Below, piece after piece: positions 17,315 to 25,966 of a stretch of DNA of 64,000 nt. A program made the translations under genes and the position numbers. This stretch comes from Kapaibacterium sp044224925 (GTDB lineage Bacteria > Bacteroidota > Ignavibacteria > Kapaibacteriales > Kapaibacteriaceae). Where the stretch lies: positions 62,001-126,000 of the forward strand of contig JBGAJM010000002.1 of NCBI GenBank assembly GCA_044224925.1, in the 5' to 3' direction. The notes below the pieces were generated by a model. It was not told where the DNA came from and searched no databases. It saw only the letters and a program-made list of their open reading frames with translations. Every line of letters begins with the position of its first letter. Position 1 is the stretch's first letter.

Positions 17315-18181
17315 ATGTCCACCACCACCAAAGGCATCATCCTTGCCGGAGGCAGCGGCACCCGTCTCTATCCGATGACGGCGGCGTTCTCGAAGCAGCT
17401 GCAGCCCGTGTACGACAAGCCGATGATCTACTATCCGCTGTCCACCCTGATGATGGCCGGCATTCGCGACGTGTTGATCATCTCCACGCCGTACGACACC
17501 CCCACCTTCGAACGATTGCTCGGTGATGGTTCCCGATTGGGCATCTCCATCACGTATCGCATTCAGGATGCCCCGCGCGGGATCGCAGAAGCGTTCCTGA
17601 TCGGGAAGGACTTCATTGGCAACAGCAATGTATGTCTCATCCTCGGCGACAATCTCTTCTACGGAAAGCTCGACTTCCTTCGCACGGCGCTCGACGGAAC
17701 AGATGGCGCAACGGTGTTCGGCTATCGCGTCACCGACCCCGAGCGATACGGCGTTGTCGAGTTGGCACCGGATGGAAGCATCCTCAGCATCGAAGAGAAG
17801 CCCGAGCATCCGAAGTCGTCGCTGGCCATTCCTGGTCTGTATGTCTACACCCCCGACGTCTGCACCATCGCAGCCGAGCTCACGCCCGGCAAGCGTGGCG
17901 AGCTCGAGATCACGGACGTGCATGCGGAGTACTGGAAGCAGAACAGATTGCGCGTGATCGAAATGGGAAGAGGCATTGCCTGGCTCGACACCGGAACACC
18001 AGAGAGTCTGATCGAGGCAGGGACCTTCATCCATGCGATCGAGAAACGTCAGGGACTGAAGATCGGATGCTTGGAAGAGGTCGCCCTGAATCGCGGCTTC
18101 ATCACGCAGGAAGAGTTTCGTGCCACGGTCGAGGCCCTCCCCCGCTCCGAGTACCGTCGATACTGCGAGCAACTCCTGTGA
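17315..18181 (+). CDS. rfbA: Glucose-1-phosphate thymidylyltransferase
   Basis: A 288-residue nucleotidyltransferase that makes dTDP-glucose, the first step of dTDP-L-rhamnose synthesis. The N-terminus has GIILAGGSGTRLYP (7-20), the nucleotide-binding loop, and later PMIYYPLSTLMMAGI, GDNLFYG (catalytic Asp region) and EEKPEHPKS. ATG at 17315 is preferred to an upstream TTG. rfbB, rfbC and rfbD are not nearby. Its stop shares one base with the nhaA start (TGATG). Confidence 0.95.
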   Translation: MSTTTKGIILAGGSGTRLYPMTAAFSKQLQPVYDKPMIYYPLSTLMMAGIRDVLIISTPYDTPTFERLLGDGSRLGISITYRIQDAPRGIAEAFLIGKDFIGNSNVCLILGDNLFYGKLDFLRTALDGTDGATVFGYRVTDPERYGVVELAPDGSILSIEEKPEHPKSSLAIPGLYVYTPDVCTIAAELTPGKRGELEITDVHAEYWKQNRLRVIEMGRGIAWLDTGTPESLIEAGTFIHAIEKRQGLKIGCLEEVALNRGFITQEEFRATVEALPRSEYRRYCEQLL

Positions 18182-19473
18182 TGGCACCTGCACGTCGATC
18201 CATCGTCACCACCTTCCAGGAGTTCGTCCGCTCGTCCGCATCCGCAGGCATCATCATCGTTGCCTGCACGGCGATCGCCCTACTCTGGATCAACTCGCCG
18301 TTTTCGGCCAGTTATCACGCCCTCCTTGCCACCCCGCTCCATATCACCGTCGACACGTTCCATCTCGACTTCACCATCGAGCATTTCGTGAACGATGGAC
18401 TGATGGTGATCTTCTTCCTCGTCGTGGGATTGGAGATCAAACGCGAGCTGCTCGTTGGTGAGCTCTCGTCGCGGAAGAAGGCCATGCTCCCGATGATCGC
18501 CGCTGTGAGCGGCATGCTGGTGCCCGGCCTGATCTATGCGCTCTTCAATGTCGGAACACCTGCCATTCGCGGATGGGCCGTTCCCGTGGCCACCGATATC
18601 GCCTTTGCCTTGGGCATCCTTGCCTTGCTTGGCGATCGCGTTCCTCTTGGACTGAAGATCTTCCTTGCCGCCCTTGCCATCGTCGACGATCTGTTGAGCG
18701 TCGTGGTGATCGCCTTGTTCTATACAAGCACCCTGCACATAGGGAGTCTGCTGTGGGCGGGCGCCATCGTGGTCCTGCTGATCATCGGCAATCGCGCCAA
18801 CATCCACTCGCTGCTGTTCTACGGACTTGCCGGTATCGCACTCTGGTTGTGCTTCCTCTCGAGCGGTGTGCATCCCACCATCAGTGGCGTGGTCTTGGCC
18901 ATTTGCATTCCATCGCGCGCGCGCATCGACCAGCGATCGTTCCTGCAACGAACGCGCGATCTGGTCGACAGGATCGTTGCCAGAGAAGAGCAGCAGAACG
19001 ATGCCATCCATGCCTTGGAGACCTTGTGCGAGCACGTCCAATCGCCGTTGCATCGCATCGAGCATGGACTGCAGCCATGGGTGTCGTTCGGCATCATGCC
19101 GCTCTTCGCCATTGTGAATGCCGGCGTGGAGTTTCGAAGCGACGTGGTCACACATCTCATCTCACCGGTATCGCTGGGCATCATGTTGGGTCTGTTCCTC
19201 GGAAAGCAGATCGGCGTCTCGTTCGCCGTTTGGTTGAGCCTTCGACTGCATTGGGCAGAGCTTCCCGCCAACGTGTCCATGCGCAACATCTATGGCGTTT
19301 CCATTCTATGCGGCATCGGCTTCACGATGGCCCTCTTCGTTGCACACCTGGCCTTCACGTCGAACGCCGATCTCGACATTGCCAAGTTGAGCATCCTGGT
19401 GGGATCCTTCGTGAGCGCCATTGTCGGTTCGTTCCTCCTCCGTTCTTCACTTCCCAAAGCGGCCACTGCATGA
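18181..19473 (+). CDS. nhaA: Na+/H+ antiporter NhaA
   Basis: A 430-residue antiporter with about twelve transmembrane helices that expels Na+ in exchange for protons. The key residues align with E. coli NhaA: VATDIAFALG (Asp139, equal to Asp133) and the pair Asp169-Asp170 in AIVDDLLSVVV (equal to Asp163-Asp164). VVGLEIKREL is the conserved early motif. The start at 18181 follows the rfbA stop by one shared base. An open frame runs back into rfbA to 17632 but is a shadow. Confidence 0.95.
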   Translation: MAPARRSIVTTFQEFVRSSASAGIIIVACTAIALLWINSPFSASYHALLATPLHITVDTFHLDFTIEHFVNDGLMVIFFLVVGLEIKRELLVGELSSRKKAMLPMIAAVSGMLVPGLIYALFNVGTPAIRGWAVPVATDIAFALGILALLGDRVPLGLKIFLAALAIVDDLLSVVVIALFYTSTLHIGSLLWAGAIVVLLIIGNRANIHSLLFYGLAGIALWLCFLSSGVHPTISGVVLAICIPSRARIDQRSFLQRTRDLVDRIVAREEQQNDAIHALETLCEHVQSPLHRIEHGLQPWVSFGIMPLFAIVNAGVEFRSDVVTHLISPVSLGIMLGLFLGKQIGVSFAVWLSLRLHWAELPANVSMRNIYGVSILCGIGFTMALFVAHLAFTSNADLDIAKLSILVGSFVSAIVGSFLLRSSLPKAATA

Positions 19474-19787
19474 TCCTCTACTCCGTAAGCGTTGTTGTCC
19501 CGGTGGACCTTGCCGACGAATGGTCGAACTGGATGCAGACCATTCACATTCCCGATGTGATGGCAACAGGGATCTGGAAGGAGGCACGGTTCTCGCGTGT
19601 GCACGAGCCGGTGATGGACTCGCATGTGACGTTTCAAACGCAGTATCTCTGCAGCTCGTATGACGACTTCGATCGATATCGTGAAGAGCACGCTCCGGCG
19701 CTCCAAGCGCATCACAACGAGCTCTTCGGTACGCGCGTGATGGCAACGCGCAGCGTTCAGGAAGTGGTCGCGGAATTCACGGCATGA
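19470..19787 (+). CDS. DUF4286 family protein
   Basis: A 105-residue protein starting at the ATG that overlaps the nhaA stop. The sequence MILYSVSVVVPVDLADEWSN, then WMQTIHIPDVMATG and the late QHHNELFGTRV-like segment fit DUF4286, a ferredoxin-like (dimeric alpha-beta barrel) family common in Bacteroidota. Function unknown. It overlaps sdhC by ATGA, so it is translated in a chain from nhaA to sdhC. Confidence 0.8.
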   Translation: MILYSVSVVVPVDLADEWSNWMQTIHIPDVMATGIWKEARFSRVHEPVMDSHVTFQTQYLCSSYDDFDRYREEHAPALQAHHNELFGTRVMATRSVQEVVAEFTA

Positions 19788-20434
19788 ACCCTCGTTCGTG
19801 GTTCACGTCCGCCGTTGGACGTAAGAATGCAGAGGCGACCACGGGAACGTTGTTGCTGCTCTTTCTGATCGAGCACATGGTGGGCAATCTGCTGTTGCTC
19901 CTTTCTTCTCCCGCACTGTATCAGTGGTACACCACCACACTCGGACACTCCATCATCGTGCGAGTTCTCGAGGTTGCGCTCTTTGCGTTGTTCGTTGGAC
20001 ATATCGTGATCGGCTATATCATTCGCCGCCATCACCGGCGGATCATGCACCAGAAGTCGCACTTGCGCGAGCCGAAGAATCCGTTCACGCGCTACGTGTC
20101 CTATACCGGACTTGCCATTCTCATCTTCATGCTCGTGCACCTGTGGCGCTTTTTCGTGCCCAATCGGATCACGATGGTGGATTCGATCGATCTCTATGCC
20201 GAGGCGAATGCAGCGTTCTCGAACGTGTGGTATACGCTGTTCTATGTGGCATCCATGGCCATGCTCTCGTTCCACCTCGTGCATGGGATCCGCAATGCTG
20301 TGGTGAGCTTCAAGCGCATTCCCAAGCACTGGATCCCGAAGTTGCGACGTGCATCCGTGTGGGTCGCTGTGATCGTGCCCGCCATCCTTGCCTACACGGT
20401 GGTGCACGTCTACGTTCGATCGCTTCTTATGTGA
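19784..20434 (+). CDS. sdhC: Succinate dehydrogenase/fumarate reductase cytochrome b subunit (b558 type)
   Basis: A 216-residue membrane protein with five transmembrane helices, matching the diheme cytochrome b558 subunit of Bacteroidota/Bacillus-type succinate dehydrogenases. Heme-ligand candidates are the His in LIEHMVGN, VGHIVIG, LVHLWRFF and SFHLVHG. It normally anchors SdhA/SdhB in the inner membrane and passes electrons to quinone. Unusually, no sdhA or sdhB follows; the next gene is convergent and overlaps by 8 bp. Confidence 0.88.
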   Translation: MNPRSWFTSAVGRKNAEATTGTLLLLFLIEHMVGNLLLLLSSPALYQWYTTTLGHSIIVRVLEVALFALFVGHIVIGYIIRRHHRRIMHQKSHLREPKNPFTRYVSYTGLAILIFMLVHLWRFFVPNRITMVDSIDLYAEANAAFSNVWYTLFYVASMAMLSFHLVHGIRNAVVSFKRIPKHWIPKLRRASVWVAVIVPAILAYTVVHVYVRSLLM

Positions 20435-20786
20435 GCGTGGCGAGCTGTTCGCGCTGTGCTTTGGTCAGACCTTTCGCTACGAGAGCGTACGACGAATCGA
20501 TCATGTCGGTGATCACCTGCACGGGAACACTTCCATCCATGCGCACAGAGCTCCAATGCTTCTTGTTCAGGTGATAAGCCCCCTGAATTGCATCGTAGCG
20601 CTCGCGCAATTCGATGGCCTGCTCAGGGTCGGTCTTCAGCGAAACGGATAACGGCACGGCATCCAATCCTGCAAAGGCAAAGATCTTTCCCATCACGCGG
20701 ATCGTGAGCGTGTCGGGTCCAAAGGGCATGTCTTCCGACGTGCCCGGCTTTGCAAGACAGTACGATCGGAACGACTCAATGTCCAT
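20427..20786 (-). CDS. MmcQ/YjbR family protein
   Basis: A 119-residue protein of the MmcQ/YjbR family: MDIESFRSYCLAKPGTSEDM, then PFGPDTLTIRVMGKIFAFAG, and the typical HLNKKHWSSV segment followed by the double helix at the end. The fold resembles a CyaY-like alpha/beta DNA-binding domain, but no biochemical role is known. It overlaps the ferredoxin gene by 11 bp upstream and sdhC by 8 bp at the convergent end. Confidence 0.88.
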   Translation of the reverse strand: MDIESFRSYCLAKPGTSEDMPFGPDTLTIRVMGKIFAFAGLDAVPLSVSLKTDPEQAIELRERYDAIQGAYHLNKKHWSSVRMDGSVPVQVITDMIDSSYALVAKGLTKAQREQLATLT

Positions 20787-21150
20787 CGTGAATTCGAAAC
20801 TCTTCCACCGGCTTGCCGCCGATAAGATGTTCCTGGATGATGCGTTCGAGAACCTTTGGTGTGCAGGAGTGATACCACACGTTCTCGGGATGGACCACTG
20901 CGATCGGCCCCATCACGCAGACGCGCAGGCAATTGGCCTTGGTGCGGAACACCTTGCCGGGCTCACTGAGCTCGAGCTCCGAAAGTCGGTCCTTCAAATA
21001 GTCCCAAGCCTTGAGCCCTTCCTCCATGCTGCAGCACTTTGCCTTTGTTTGGTCGGCACACAGGAAGATATGGCGGGCATGGGTGCCGATGCCGAGTTTG
21101 GCGGCCTTCTCGTCGAGTTTGTCGTGAAGGGCGTTGTCGCGCTTGCTCAT
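20776..21150 (-). CDS. Thioredoxin-like (2Fe-2S) ferredoxin
   Basis: A 124-residue protein with the cysteine pattern of thioredoxin-fold [2Fe-2S] ferredoxins: Cys31 and Cys39/40 in the first half and Cys74 and Cys78 in KANCLRVCVMGP. VVHPENVWYHSC follows, typical of the family. It would carry electrons; the partner is unknown. It overlaps the thioesterase gene by ATGA. Confidence 0.88.
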   Translation of the reverse strand: MSKRDNALHDKLDEKAAKLGIGTHARHIFLCADQTKAKCCSMEEGLKAWDYLKDRLSELELSEPGKVFRTKANCLRVCVMGPIAVVHPENVWYHSCTPKVLERIIQEHLIGGKPVEEFRIHDGH

Positions 21151-21578
21151 GAGATCTCCTGTGCAATGGTCATGTGGCGTGCAAGTGCTGCACGCAGATC
21201 GTCGGGAATGCGCCGTGCCTTGCGGGTAACGGTATCGACACAGACGGTGGTGCAGGTGCCGCGAGCGGCCACCGTACGCTGTCCGTCGTGGAGACGCACG
21301 ATGGTGATGTCCTGTCGGAACGATGCACGTCCGATCTCGCCGATGTGCAGTGCAACTTCCACTTCATCATCCAGCATCACGGGTGCGAGGAAGTCGACGT
21401 GATACTGCACACGCAAGATGTAGGCACCAAGGGCCTTCATCCCTTCTGCGCTGTACGGATATCCGCAGTCTCGCATCAACTCCGTTTCGGCGATCTCGAA
21501 CAAGCGGGTCGATGTTCCGAAGTACATGATCCCCGCAGGATCGCAATCGCTCCACCGGATCCGGTCGCGAACGATCAC
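21147..21578 (-). CDS. Acyl-CoA thioesterase, 4-hydroxybenzoyl-CoA thioesterase (hot-dog) family
   Basis: The GTG at 21578, overlapping the upstream stop as GTGA, gives 143 residues. RIRWSDCDPAGIMYFG carries the catalytic Asp (residue 13 region) of 4HBT-type thioesterases; RLFEIAETELMRD follows. Such enzymes hydrolyse acyl-CoA or acyl-carrier-protein thioesters, as in YbgC. The natural substrate is not deducible. The frame extends to 21743 inside the preceding gene, without merit as a start. Confidence 0.87.
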   Translation of the reverse strand: MIVRDRIRWSDCDPAGIMYFGTSTRLFEIAETELMRDCGYPYSAEGMKALGAYILRVQYHVDFLAPVMLDDEVEVALHIGEIGRASFRQDITIVRLHDGQRTVAARGTCTTVCVDTVTRKARRIPDDLRAALARHMTIAQEIS

Positions 21579-22444
21579 TTCTTGACCACCAATCCGTTCA
21601 GGGCGGCTTGCAACACCGGACTCATCTCTGCGAAGATCTCTGTCCCGCAATAGCTGAGTGCCTGCACCATGCCCTTGGTCCCCGAATAGAAGTAGGCCAG
21701 ATAGGTCACGTCCACGCCTTCGTCCTTCATCTCGATCATGCATGCCGTGATGGGTGTACCGTTCACGATCAGATTCGCGCGTTCCTTCACGGTCACTTCC
21801 TTGGCCGACTCCCGCATGCCTTCTACAAAGGCATCGATGAAGGTGTCGATGGCCAGGAACTGCTTCTGCGAGATCACGGCCACGAAGGCCGTTCCATCCG
21901 TATGGGTGAACTCGATGTCGGCACCTTCAATGGTCTGCTGCTTGTTCTTCACCCACACCTTCGGGTCGACGTAGAACATCGCGCCTGCCGTCAGTGCATA
22001 CTTCTTCGTTGCCGACGTCGGCTTGGTGAACGTCTTCTGGGCCTGCATCGAGACAGCGCCAAGCAGAACAAGGAGAAGGATCATCGCAGCGGCACGCGCG
22101 CGGAACATCAACCGGATCACATAGGACACATAGACCCCGCAGAGAATGGACATTGCAGCAAGCGGCCATACTTCGGGCTTGATCTCCGTTTCCCAACCCA
22201 TCACGACACGAATGGCGCGACCGAGCGAGAGAAGCGTGGCAAGTGTTCCGAACACCATTACGGCCGCCGATGCTTGAAACACAGGCTTTTCGAATTGCTC
22301 CTTGCGAGCAAGGAGCGTGAGTACGAACAAGATCGCTCCAAAGCTGGCAGGGATCAGGGTGGCAGGGCGCTGAATGGCAAGGAACGAACCGGTGCCAACG
22401 AGCACGAGCAACGAGGCGATCACGAATCGGAATCGCTGGATCAT
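21575..22444 (-). CDS. Composite protein: four-helix membrane domain plus secreted-type domain
   Basis: A 289-residue protein of two halves. Residues 1-113 start MIQRFRF and have four transmembrane helices (about 5-24, 28-46, 58-76, 93-113), resembling DUF4293 proteins of Bacteroidota. Residues 114-136 (RARAAAMILLLVLLGAVSMQ) look like a complete signal peptide, followed by a soluble domain (137-289) that I do not recognise. Either this is a fused gene or a second product starts at Met121 (22084). The ATG overlaps the thrS stop. Confidence 0.6.
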   Translation of the reverse strand: MIQRFRFVIASLLVLVGTGSFLAIQRPATLIPASFGAILFVLTLLARKEQFEKPVFQASAAVMVFGTLATLLSLGRAIRVVMGWETEIKPEVWPLAAMSILCGVYVSYVIRLMFRARAAAMILLLVLLGAVSMQAQKTFTKPTSATKKYALTAGAMFYVDPKVWVKNKQQTIEGADIEFTHTDGTAFVAVISQKQFLAIDTFIDAFVEGMRESAKEVTVKERANLIVNGTPITACMIEMKDEGVDVTYLAYFYSGTKGMVQALSYCGTEIFAEMSPVLQAALNGLVVKK

Positions 22445-24363
22445 GCGCCTGGTACGTTCAGTGCAGTAAAGAGAGCCTTCACATCGGTGACGGCCATGGT
22501 GCCCTTATCACCCTCGCCATGCTTTCGCACGGCAACGGCATTGGCTTCGATCTCCTTTGAACCGATCACAAGGGCGAACGGAACTTTCTTCTGCTCGCTC
22601 TCGGCGATCTTTCGAGAGATCTTCTCGTTGCGCACGTCCAGATGCACACGGAATCCCATGGCCTCGAGTTCGGCCGTCAGGTCTGTTGCATAGGAGTAAT
22701 GCGCATCGGCAATGGGCAATACACTTACTTGCGTTGGCGCCAGCCAGAACGGGAAGTTCCCGGCATAGTGCTCGATGAGGATGGAAATGAAACGCTCCAT
22801 CGAACCGAACGGCGCACGGTGAATGATCACCGGACGGTGCTTTGCGTTGTCGCTTCCCGTGTATTCAAGGTTGAATCGTTCCGGCATGACGTAGTCCACC
22901 TGCACCGTTCCGAGCTGCCACTTTCGGCCGATGGCATCGCGCACGATGAAGTCGATCTTCGGTCCGTAGAACGCCGCCTCGCCCAATCCGATGAAGTAGT
23001 CGAGTCCCATCTCGTCTGCCACATCCTTGATCTCTTGCTGCGCGATGTTCCAGAACTCGATGTCGCCACCGTACTTCGATTCGTTCTCGTCGCGGAAGGA
23101 GAGTCGTGTGCTCACTTCCATTCCGAAGGTGCTGAACACCATTTGCGTGAGTTCGGCAACGTTCTTGATCTCTTGCTTGAGTTGATCGTGTGTGCAGTAG
23201 ATGTGGGCATCGTCTTGCGTGAATCCGCGCACGCGCGAAAGTCCGTTCAACTCTCCCGACTGCTCATAGCGATATACCGTCCCGAACTCGGCAAGGCGAA
23301 GTGGTAGGTCGCGATAGGAGCGAGGCTTGGAGGAGTAGATCTGGTGATGGTGCGGACAGTTCATCGGCTTCAACAGATAGTACTCGTCCTCGATCTGAAT
23401 GGGCGCGAACTGCGACTCCGAGTAGTACGGATAGTGTCCGGATGTTTTGTAGAGTTCGAGATTGCCGATATGCGGCGTGATCACTTCCTGATAGCCGCGC
23501 TTCGTCTGCTCTTCGCGCAAGAACGCTTCGAGACGTCGACGTAACAGCGTCCCGTTCGGAAGCCATACGGGCAGACCTCCGCCGATCATGGGCGTGATCA
23601 TGTAGATCTCGAGTTCGCGACCAAGCTTGCGGTGATCCCGTCGCTCCGCCTCTTCGCGTTGCTTGATGAAGTCTTCGAGTTGCTGCTTCTTCGGGAACGA
23701 CACGCCATAGATGCGCGTGAGCTGCTTGCGCTTCTCGTCACCGCGCCAGTAGGCGCCGGCAACCGACAGAAGCTTCGGATACTTGATCATTCCGGTGCCG
23801 GGCACATGGGTGCCCCGACAGAGGTCCGTGAACTCGCCTTGACGGTAGAACGTGATCTCGCTGTCCTTCAGTCCTTCGAGAAGCTCGAGTTTGTACTCGT
23901 CGTTCTTCTCGGTGAAGTAGGCAACAGCATCGGCCCAGTTCATCTCGATGCGCTCGTAGGGAACGTCGCGCTTGACGAGCTCCATCATCTTCGCTTCGAT
24001 GGCCGGCAGATCCTCCACGCTCAGCTTCTTCTCGCCGGGCAGGTCCACATCGTAGTAGAAGCCCTGTTCAATGGGAGGTCCGATGCCGAACTTCGTGCCG
24101 GGATAGAGTGCCTCGAGCGCTTCGGCCATCAAGTGGGCCGTGGAGTGCCAGAAGATCTCGCGTCCGGTCTCGTCGTCGAACGTGACGATGCGCACCGAGG
24201 CATCTGCCGTGATGGGCCGAGAAAGGTCGTAGGGAACGTCGTTCACAATAATGCCCAGCGCTACGCGCGCCAGACCTTCGCTGATGCTCTTCGCAAGGTC
24301 CATACCGGTCGTACCGGAGGCCACTTCGCGCACATCGCCGTTGGGGAGGGTGATCTTGATCAT
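22441..24363 (-). CDS. thrS: Threonyl-tRNA synthetase
   Basis: A 640-residue class II synthetase starting at the ATG at 24363. Domain order is normal: TGS (1-60, IKITLPNGDVREV), the editing domain with HSTAHLMAEA (HxxxH zinc/editing motif), the catalytic core with MNCPHHHQIY and ARGLSRVRGFTQDDAHIY-like motif 2, and the anticodon-binding C-terminus. It charges tRNA-Thr. The frame continues upstream to 24516 within the methyltransferase gene, which is not credible. Confidence 0.97.
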   Translation of the reverse strand: MIKITLPNGDVREVASGTTGMDLAKSISEGLARVALGIIVNDVPYDLSRPITADASVRIVTFDDETGREIFWHSTAHLMAEALEALYPGTKFGIGPPIEQGFYYDVDLPGEKKLSVEDLPAIEAKMMELVKRDVPYERIEMNWADAVAYFTEKNDEYKLELLEGLKDSEITFYRQGEFTDLCRGTHVPGTGMIKYPKLLSVAGAYWRGDEKRKQLTRIYGVSFPKKQQLEDFIKQREEAERRDHRKLGRELEIYMITPMIGGGLPVWLPNGTLLRRRLEAFLREEQTKRGYQEVITPHIGNLELYKTSGHYPYYSESQFAPIQIEDEYYLLKPMNCPHHHQIYSSKPRSYRDLPLRLAEFGTVYRYEQSGELNGLSRVRGFTQDDAHIYCTHDQLKQEIKNVAELTQMVFSTFGMEVSTRLSFRDENESKYGGDIEFWNIAQQEIKDVADEMGLDYFIGLGEAAFYGPKIDFIVRDAIGRKWQLGTVQVDYVMPERFNLEYTGSDNAKHRPVIIHRAPFGSMERFISILIEHYAGNFPFWLAPTQVSVLPIADAHYSYATDLTAELEAMGFRVHLDVRNEKISRKIAESEQKKVPFALVIGSKEIEANAVAVRKHGEGDKGTMAVTDVKALFTALNVPGA

Positions 24364-24368
24364 GACGG

Positions 24369-24375
24369 CAAAATA
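24369..24375 (-). promoter_or_regulatory. Possible thrS -7 box (TATTTTG)
   Basis: TATTTTG on the minus strand ends 5 nt before the thrS ATG, in the 34-bp gap after the methyltransferase gene. It is one base short of TAnnTTTG. No ribosome-binding site lies between it and the start. Confidence 0.3.
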
Positions 24376-24397
24376 CGAAACCCCGCCATGGGCGGCG

Positions 24398-25561
24398 TTA
24401 CGGTGCCTCGACGGCCTTGGGTGGACGGCGACTTCCGTCGTAGATCTCGTACTCGAAGAGCCTGCATTCGAGGTCTGCGCTGTAGAAGACCATGCGCTTC
24501 TTGGCCGCCAGACCAACGTGTTTCACCAGTTCGAGATTGCCGGTGAAGATGTAGGCCCAATAGCCCTTGCACTTCTGCTTGAAGAAGTCGCCAATGTCCG
24601 CATACACATCGATCAGCGCCGAGACGTTGCCAAGGCGCAGACCGTATTCCGGGTTCAAGACAATGGCGCCGGGCGCCGGAGGGATTGGGGTCTCGGTGAA
24701 GTCGCACACGCCCGTCTCGATCAAATGCAACACACCGGCCGCCTTGGCGTTCTCGCGCGTGGCCTCGATGGCGCGCCGATCGTTATCGCTGCAGAGCACA
24801 AAGGGCGATCGGCTCTTGCGTTCCTTGCTCCTTGCCTCCTTCACCATGGCATCGAAGACCTTGGGATCGTACGGTTGCACGTGCATGAATCCGAAGTTCG
24901 TGCGCGTGAGACCCGGCGCGCGGTTGATGCCGAGAAGGGCCGCTTCGATGCCGAGCGTTCCACTGCCGCACATGGGATTCACAAAGACGGTGCCTGGCTC
25001 CCACTGCATGGAGAGGATCACGGCAGCCGCGAGCGATTCGCGCATGGGAGCCTTGTGCGGGTTCAGACGATAGCCGCGGTCACTGAGCGATGTGCCGCTC
25101 GTGTCGACGTAGATCATGGCAACGTCGGCGTGCCAATACAGATAGAGCACGGCGTAGTCGTTGCTCGACCCGCTGTCGGGTCGACGTCCGGTCTTATCGC
25201 GCATGCGATCGACCACAGCATCCTTGCACTTGACATTGGCGAACAACGAATTGTCGATGCACGGTGTTTTCACGCTCGAGACCACGCTCACGTATCCGTC
25301 GGGATCGATCCAGCGTTCCCATTCTACGCTCTTGACGCCGGCATACATGGCATCGGGCGATGTGGCCTTCCATTCGTGCAAGCGCAACAGCACACGATGC
25401 GCGGTGCGCAACCAGAGATTCAATCGCATGCAGTCTTCGAACGTGCCCTGCGTTTCCACGCCTGCCTTATGCATGGCAACAATGGGAAGGCCAAGGGCTT
25501 CGACTTCGGCGGCAAGGATGCGAGGCAGTTCGAGCGGACACGTGATCAGGATCGGATACAT
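24398..25561 (-). CDS. THUMP-domain RNA methyltransferase, RlmL/RlmK-L type
   Basis: From the ATG at 25561 the protein has 387 residues. The N-terminal half (LELPRILAAEVEALG, then THUMP-like strands) is typical of RlmL. The methyltransferase part has DRGYRLNPHKAPMRESLAAA, the SAM-binding loop NPMCGSGTLGIEAAL and a catalytic-site motif NPEYG in place of the usual NPPYG. It would make m2G in 23S rRNA. An upstream extension to 25663 is unlikely. The altered motif deserves checking, though the protein looks otherwise complete. Confidence 0.82.
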   Translation of the reverse strand: MYPILITCPLELPRILAAEVEALGLPIVAMHKAGVETQGTFEDCMRLNLWLRTAHRVLLRLHEWKATSPDAMYAGVKSVEWERWIDPDGYVSVVSSVKTPCIDNSLFANVKCKDAVVDRMRDKTGRRPDSGSSNDYAVLYLYWHADVAMIYVDTSGTSLSDRGYRLNPHKAPMRESLAAAVILSMQWEPGTVFVNPMCGSGTLGIEAALLGINRAPGLTRTNFGFMHVQPYDPKVFDAMVKEARSKERKSRSPFVLCSDNDRRAIEATRENAKAAGVLHLIETGVCDFTETPIPPAPGAIVLNPEYGLRLGNVSALIDVYADIGDFFKQKCKGYWAYIFTGNLELVKHVGLAAKKRMVFYSADLECRLFEYEIYDGSRRPPKAVEAP

Positions 25562-25681
25562 GAGAACTCCACGTGAACGCGAATGGAAAGGATGTGCACC
25601 GGACCGCGATCGATCCGAGTGCGCAACAAGCAAATTAGGTGCGATATGCTTCAAAAACACCATTCACAGCCACGGCAACCC

Positions 25682-25966
25682 CTAGATGGTAGATCGCTCT
25701 TCCCCATTGAACATGGGGCGCGTATCGATCTCTAACCGTGCAAGGATCTCCATCGCCTCTTCTCGCGTTGTTCCACACATGTCTTCGCGTGGCTGGAGTG
25801 TACCGCAGAATGTAGGGCGTTCGGGCAGACCGAAGAGTTTGCAGGTGAGATCGGCACGAAGTTGCACGCAGGGTACACCGGCGGGTTTGCCATTGGGCAT
25901 GCCGGGAATGGCCGATGTGATCGAGGGCGCAATGCAGCAGGCTGCGCAACCGGTGCGACAGTTCAT
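25682..25966 (-). CDS. YkgJ-type cysteine-cluster protein
   Basis: A 94-residue protein with the YkgJ pattern: CRTGCAACC (Cys3, 7, 10, 11), then Cys33 (PCVQL), Cys42 (TCKLFG), Cys54 (TFCGTL) and Cys64. The family is a presumed zinc- or iron-chelating protein of unknown function. It overlaps the argD stop by ATGA and is the end of the operon; a 120-bp gap separates it from the methyltransferase gene, in which I see only an AT-richer stretch and no gene. Confidence 0.85.
   Translation of the reverse strand: MNCRTGCAACCIAPSITSAIPGMPNGKPAGVPCVQLRADLTCKLFGLPERPTFCGTLQPREDMCGTTREEAMEILARLEIDTRPMFNGEERSTI

Noticed and set aside
17632..18180. N-terminal extension of nhaA inside rfbA
   Set aside because: The frame is open but lies wholly inside rfbA; NhaA homology begins after the ATG at 18181.
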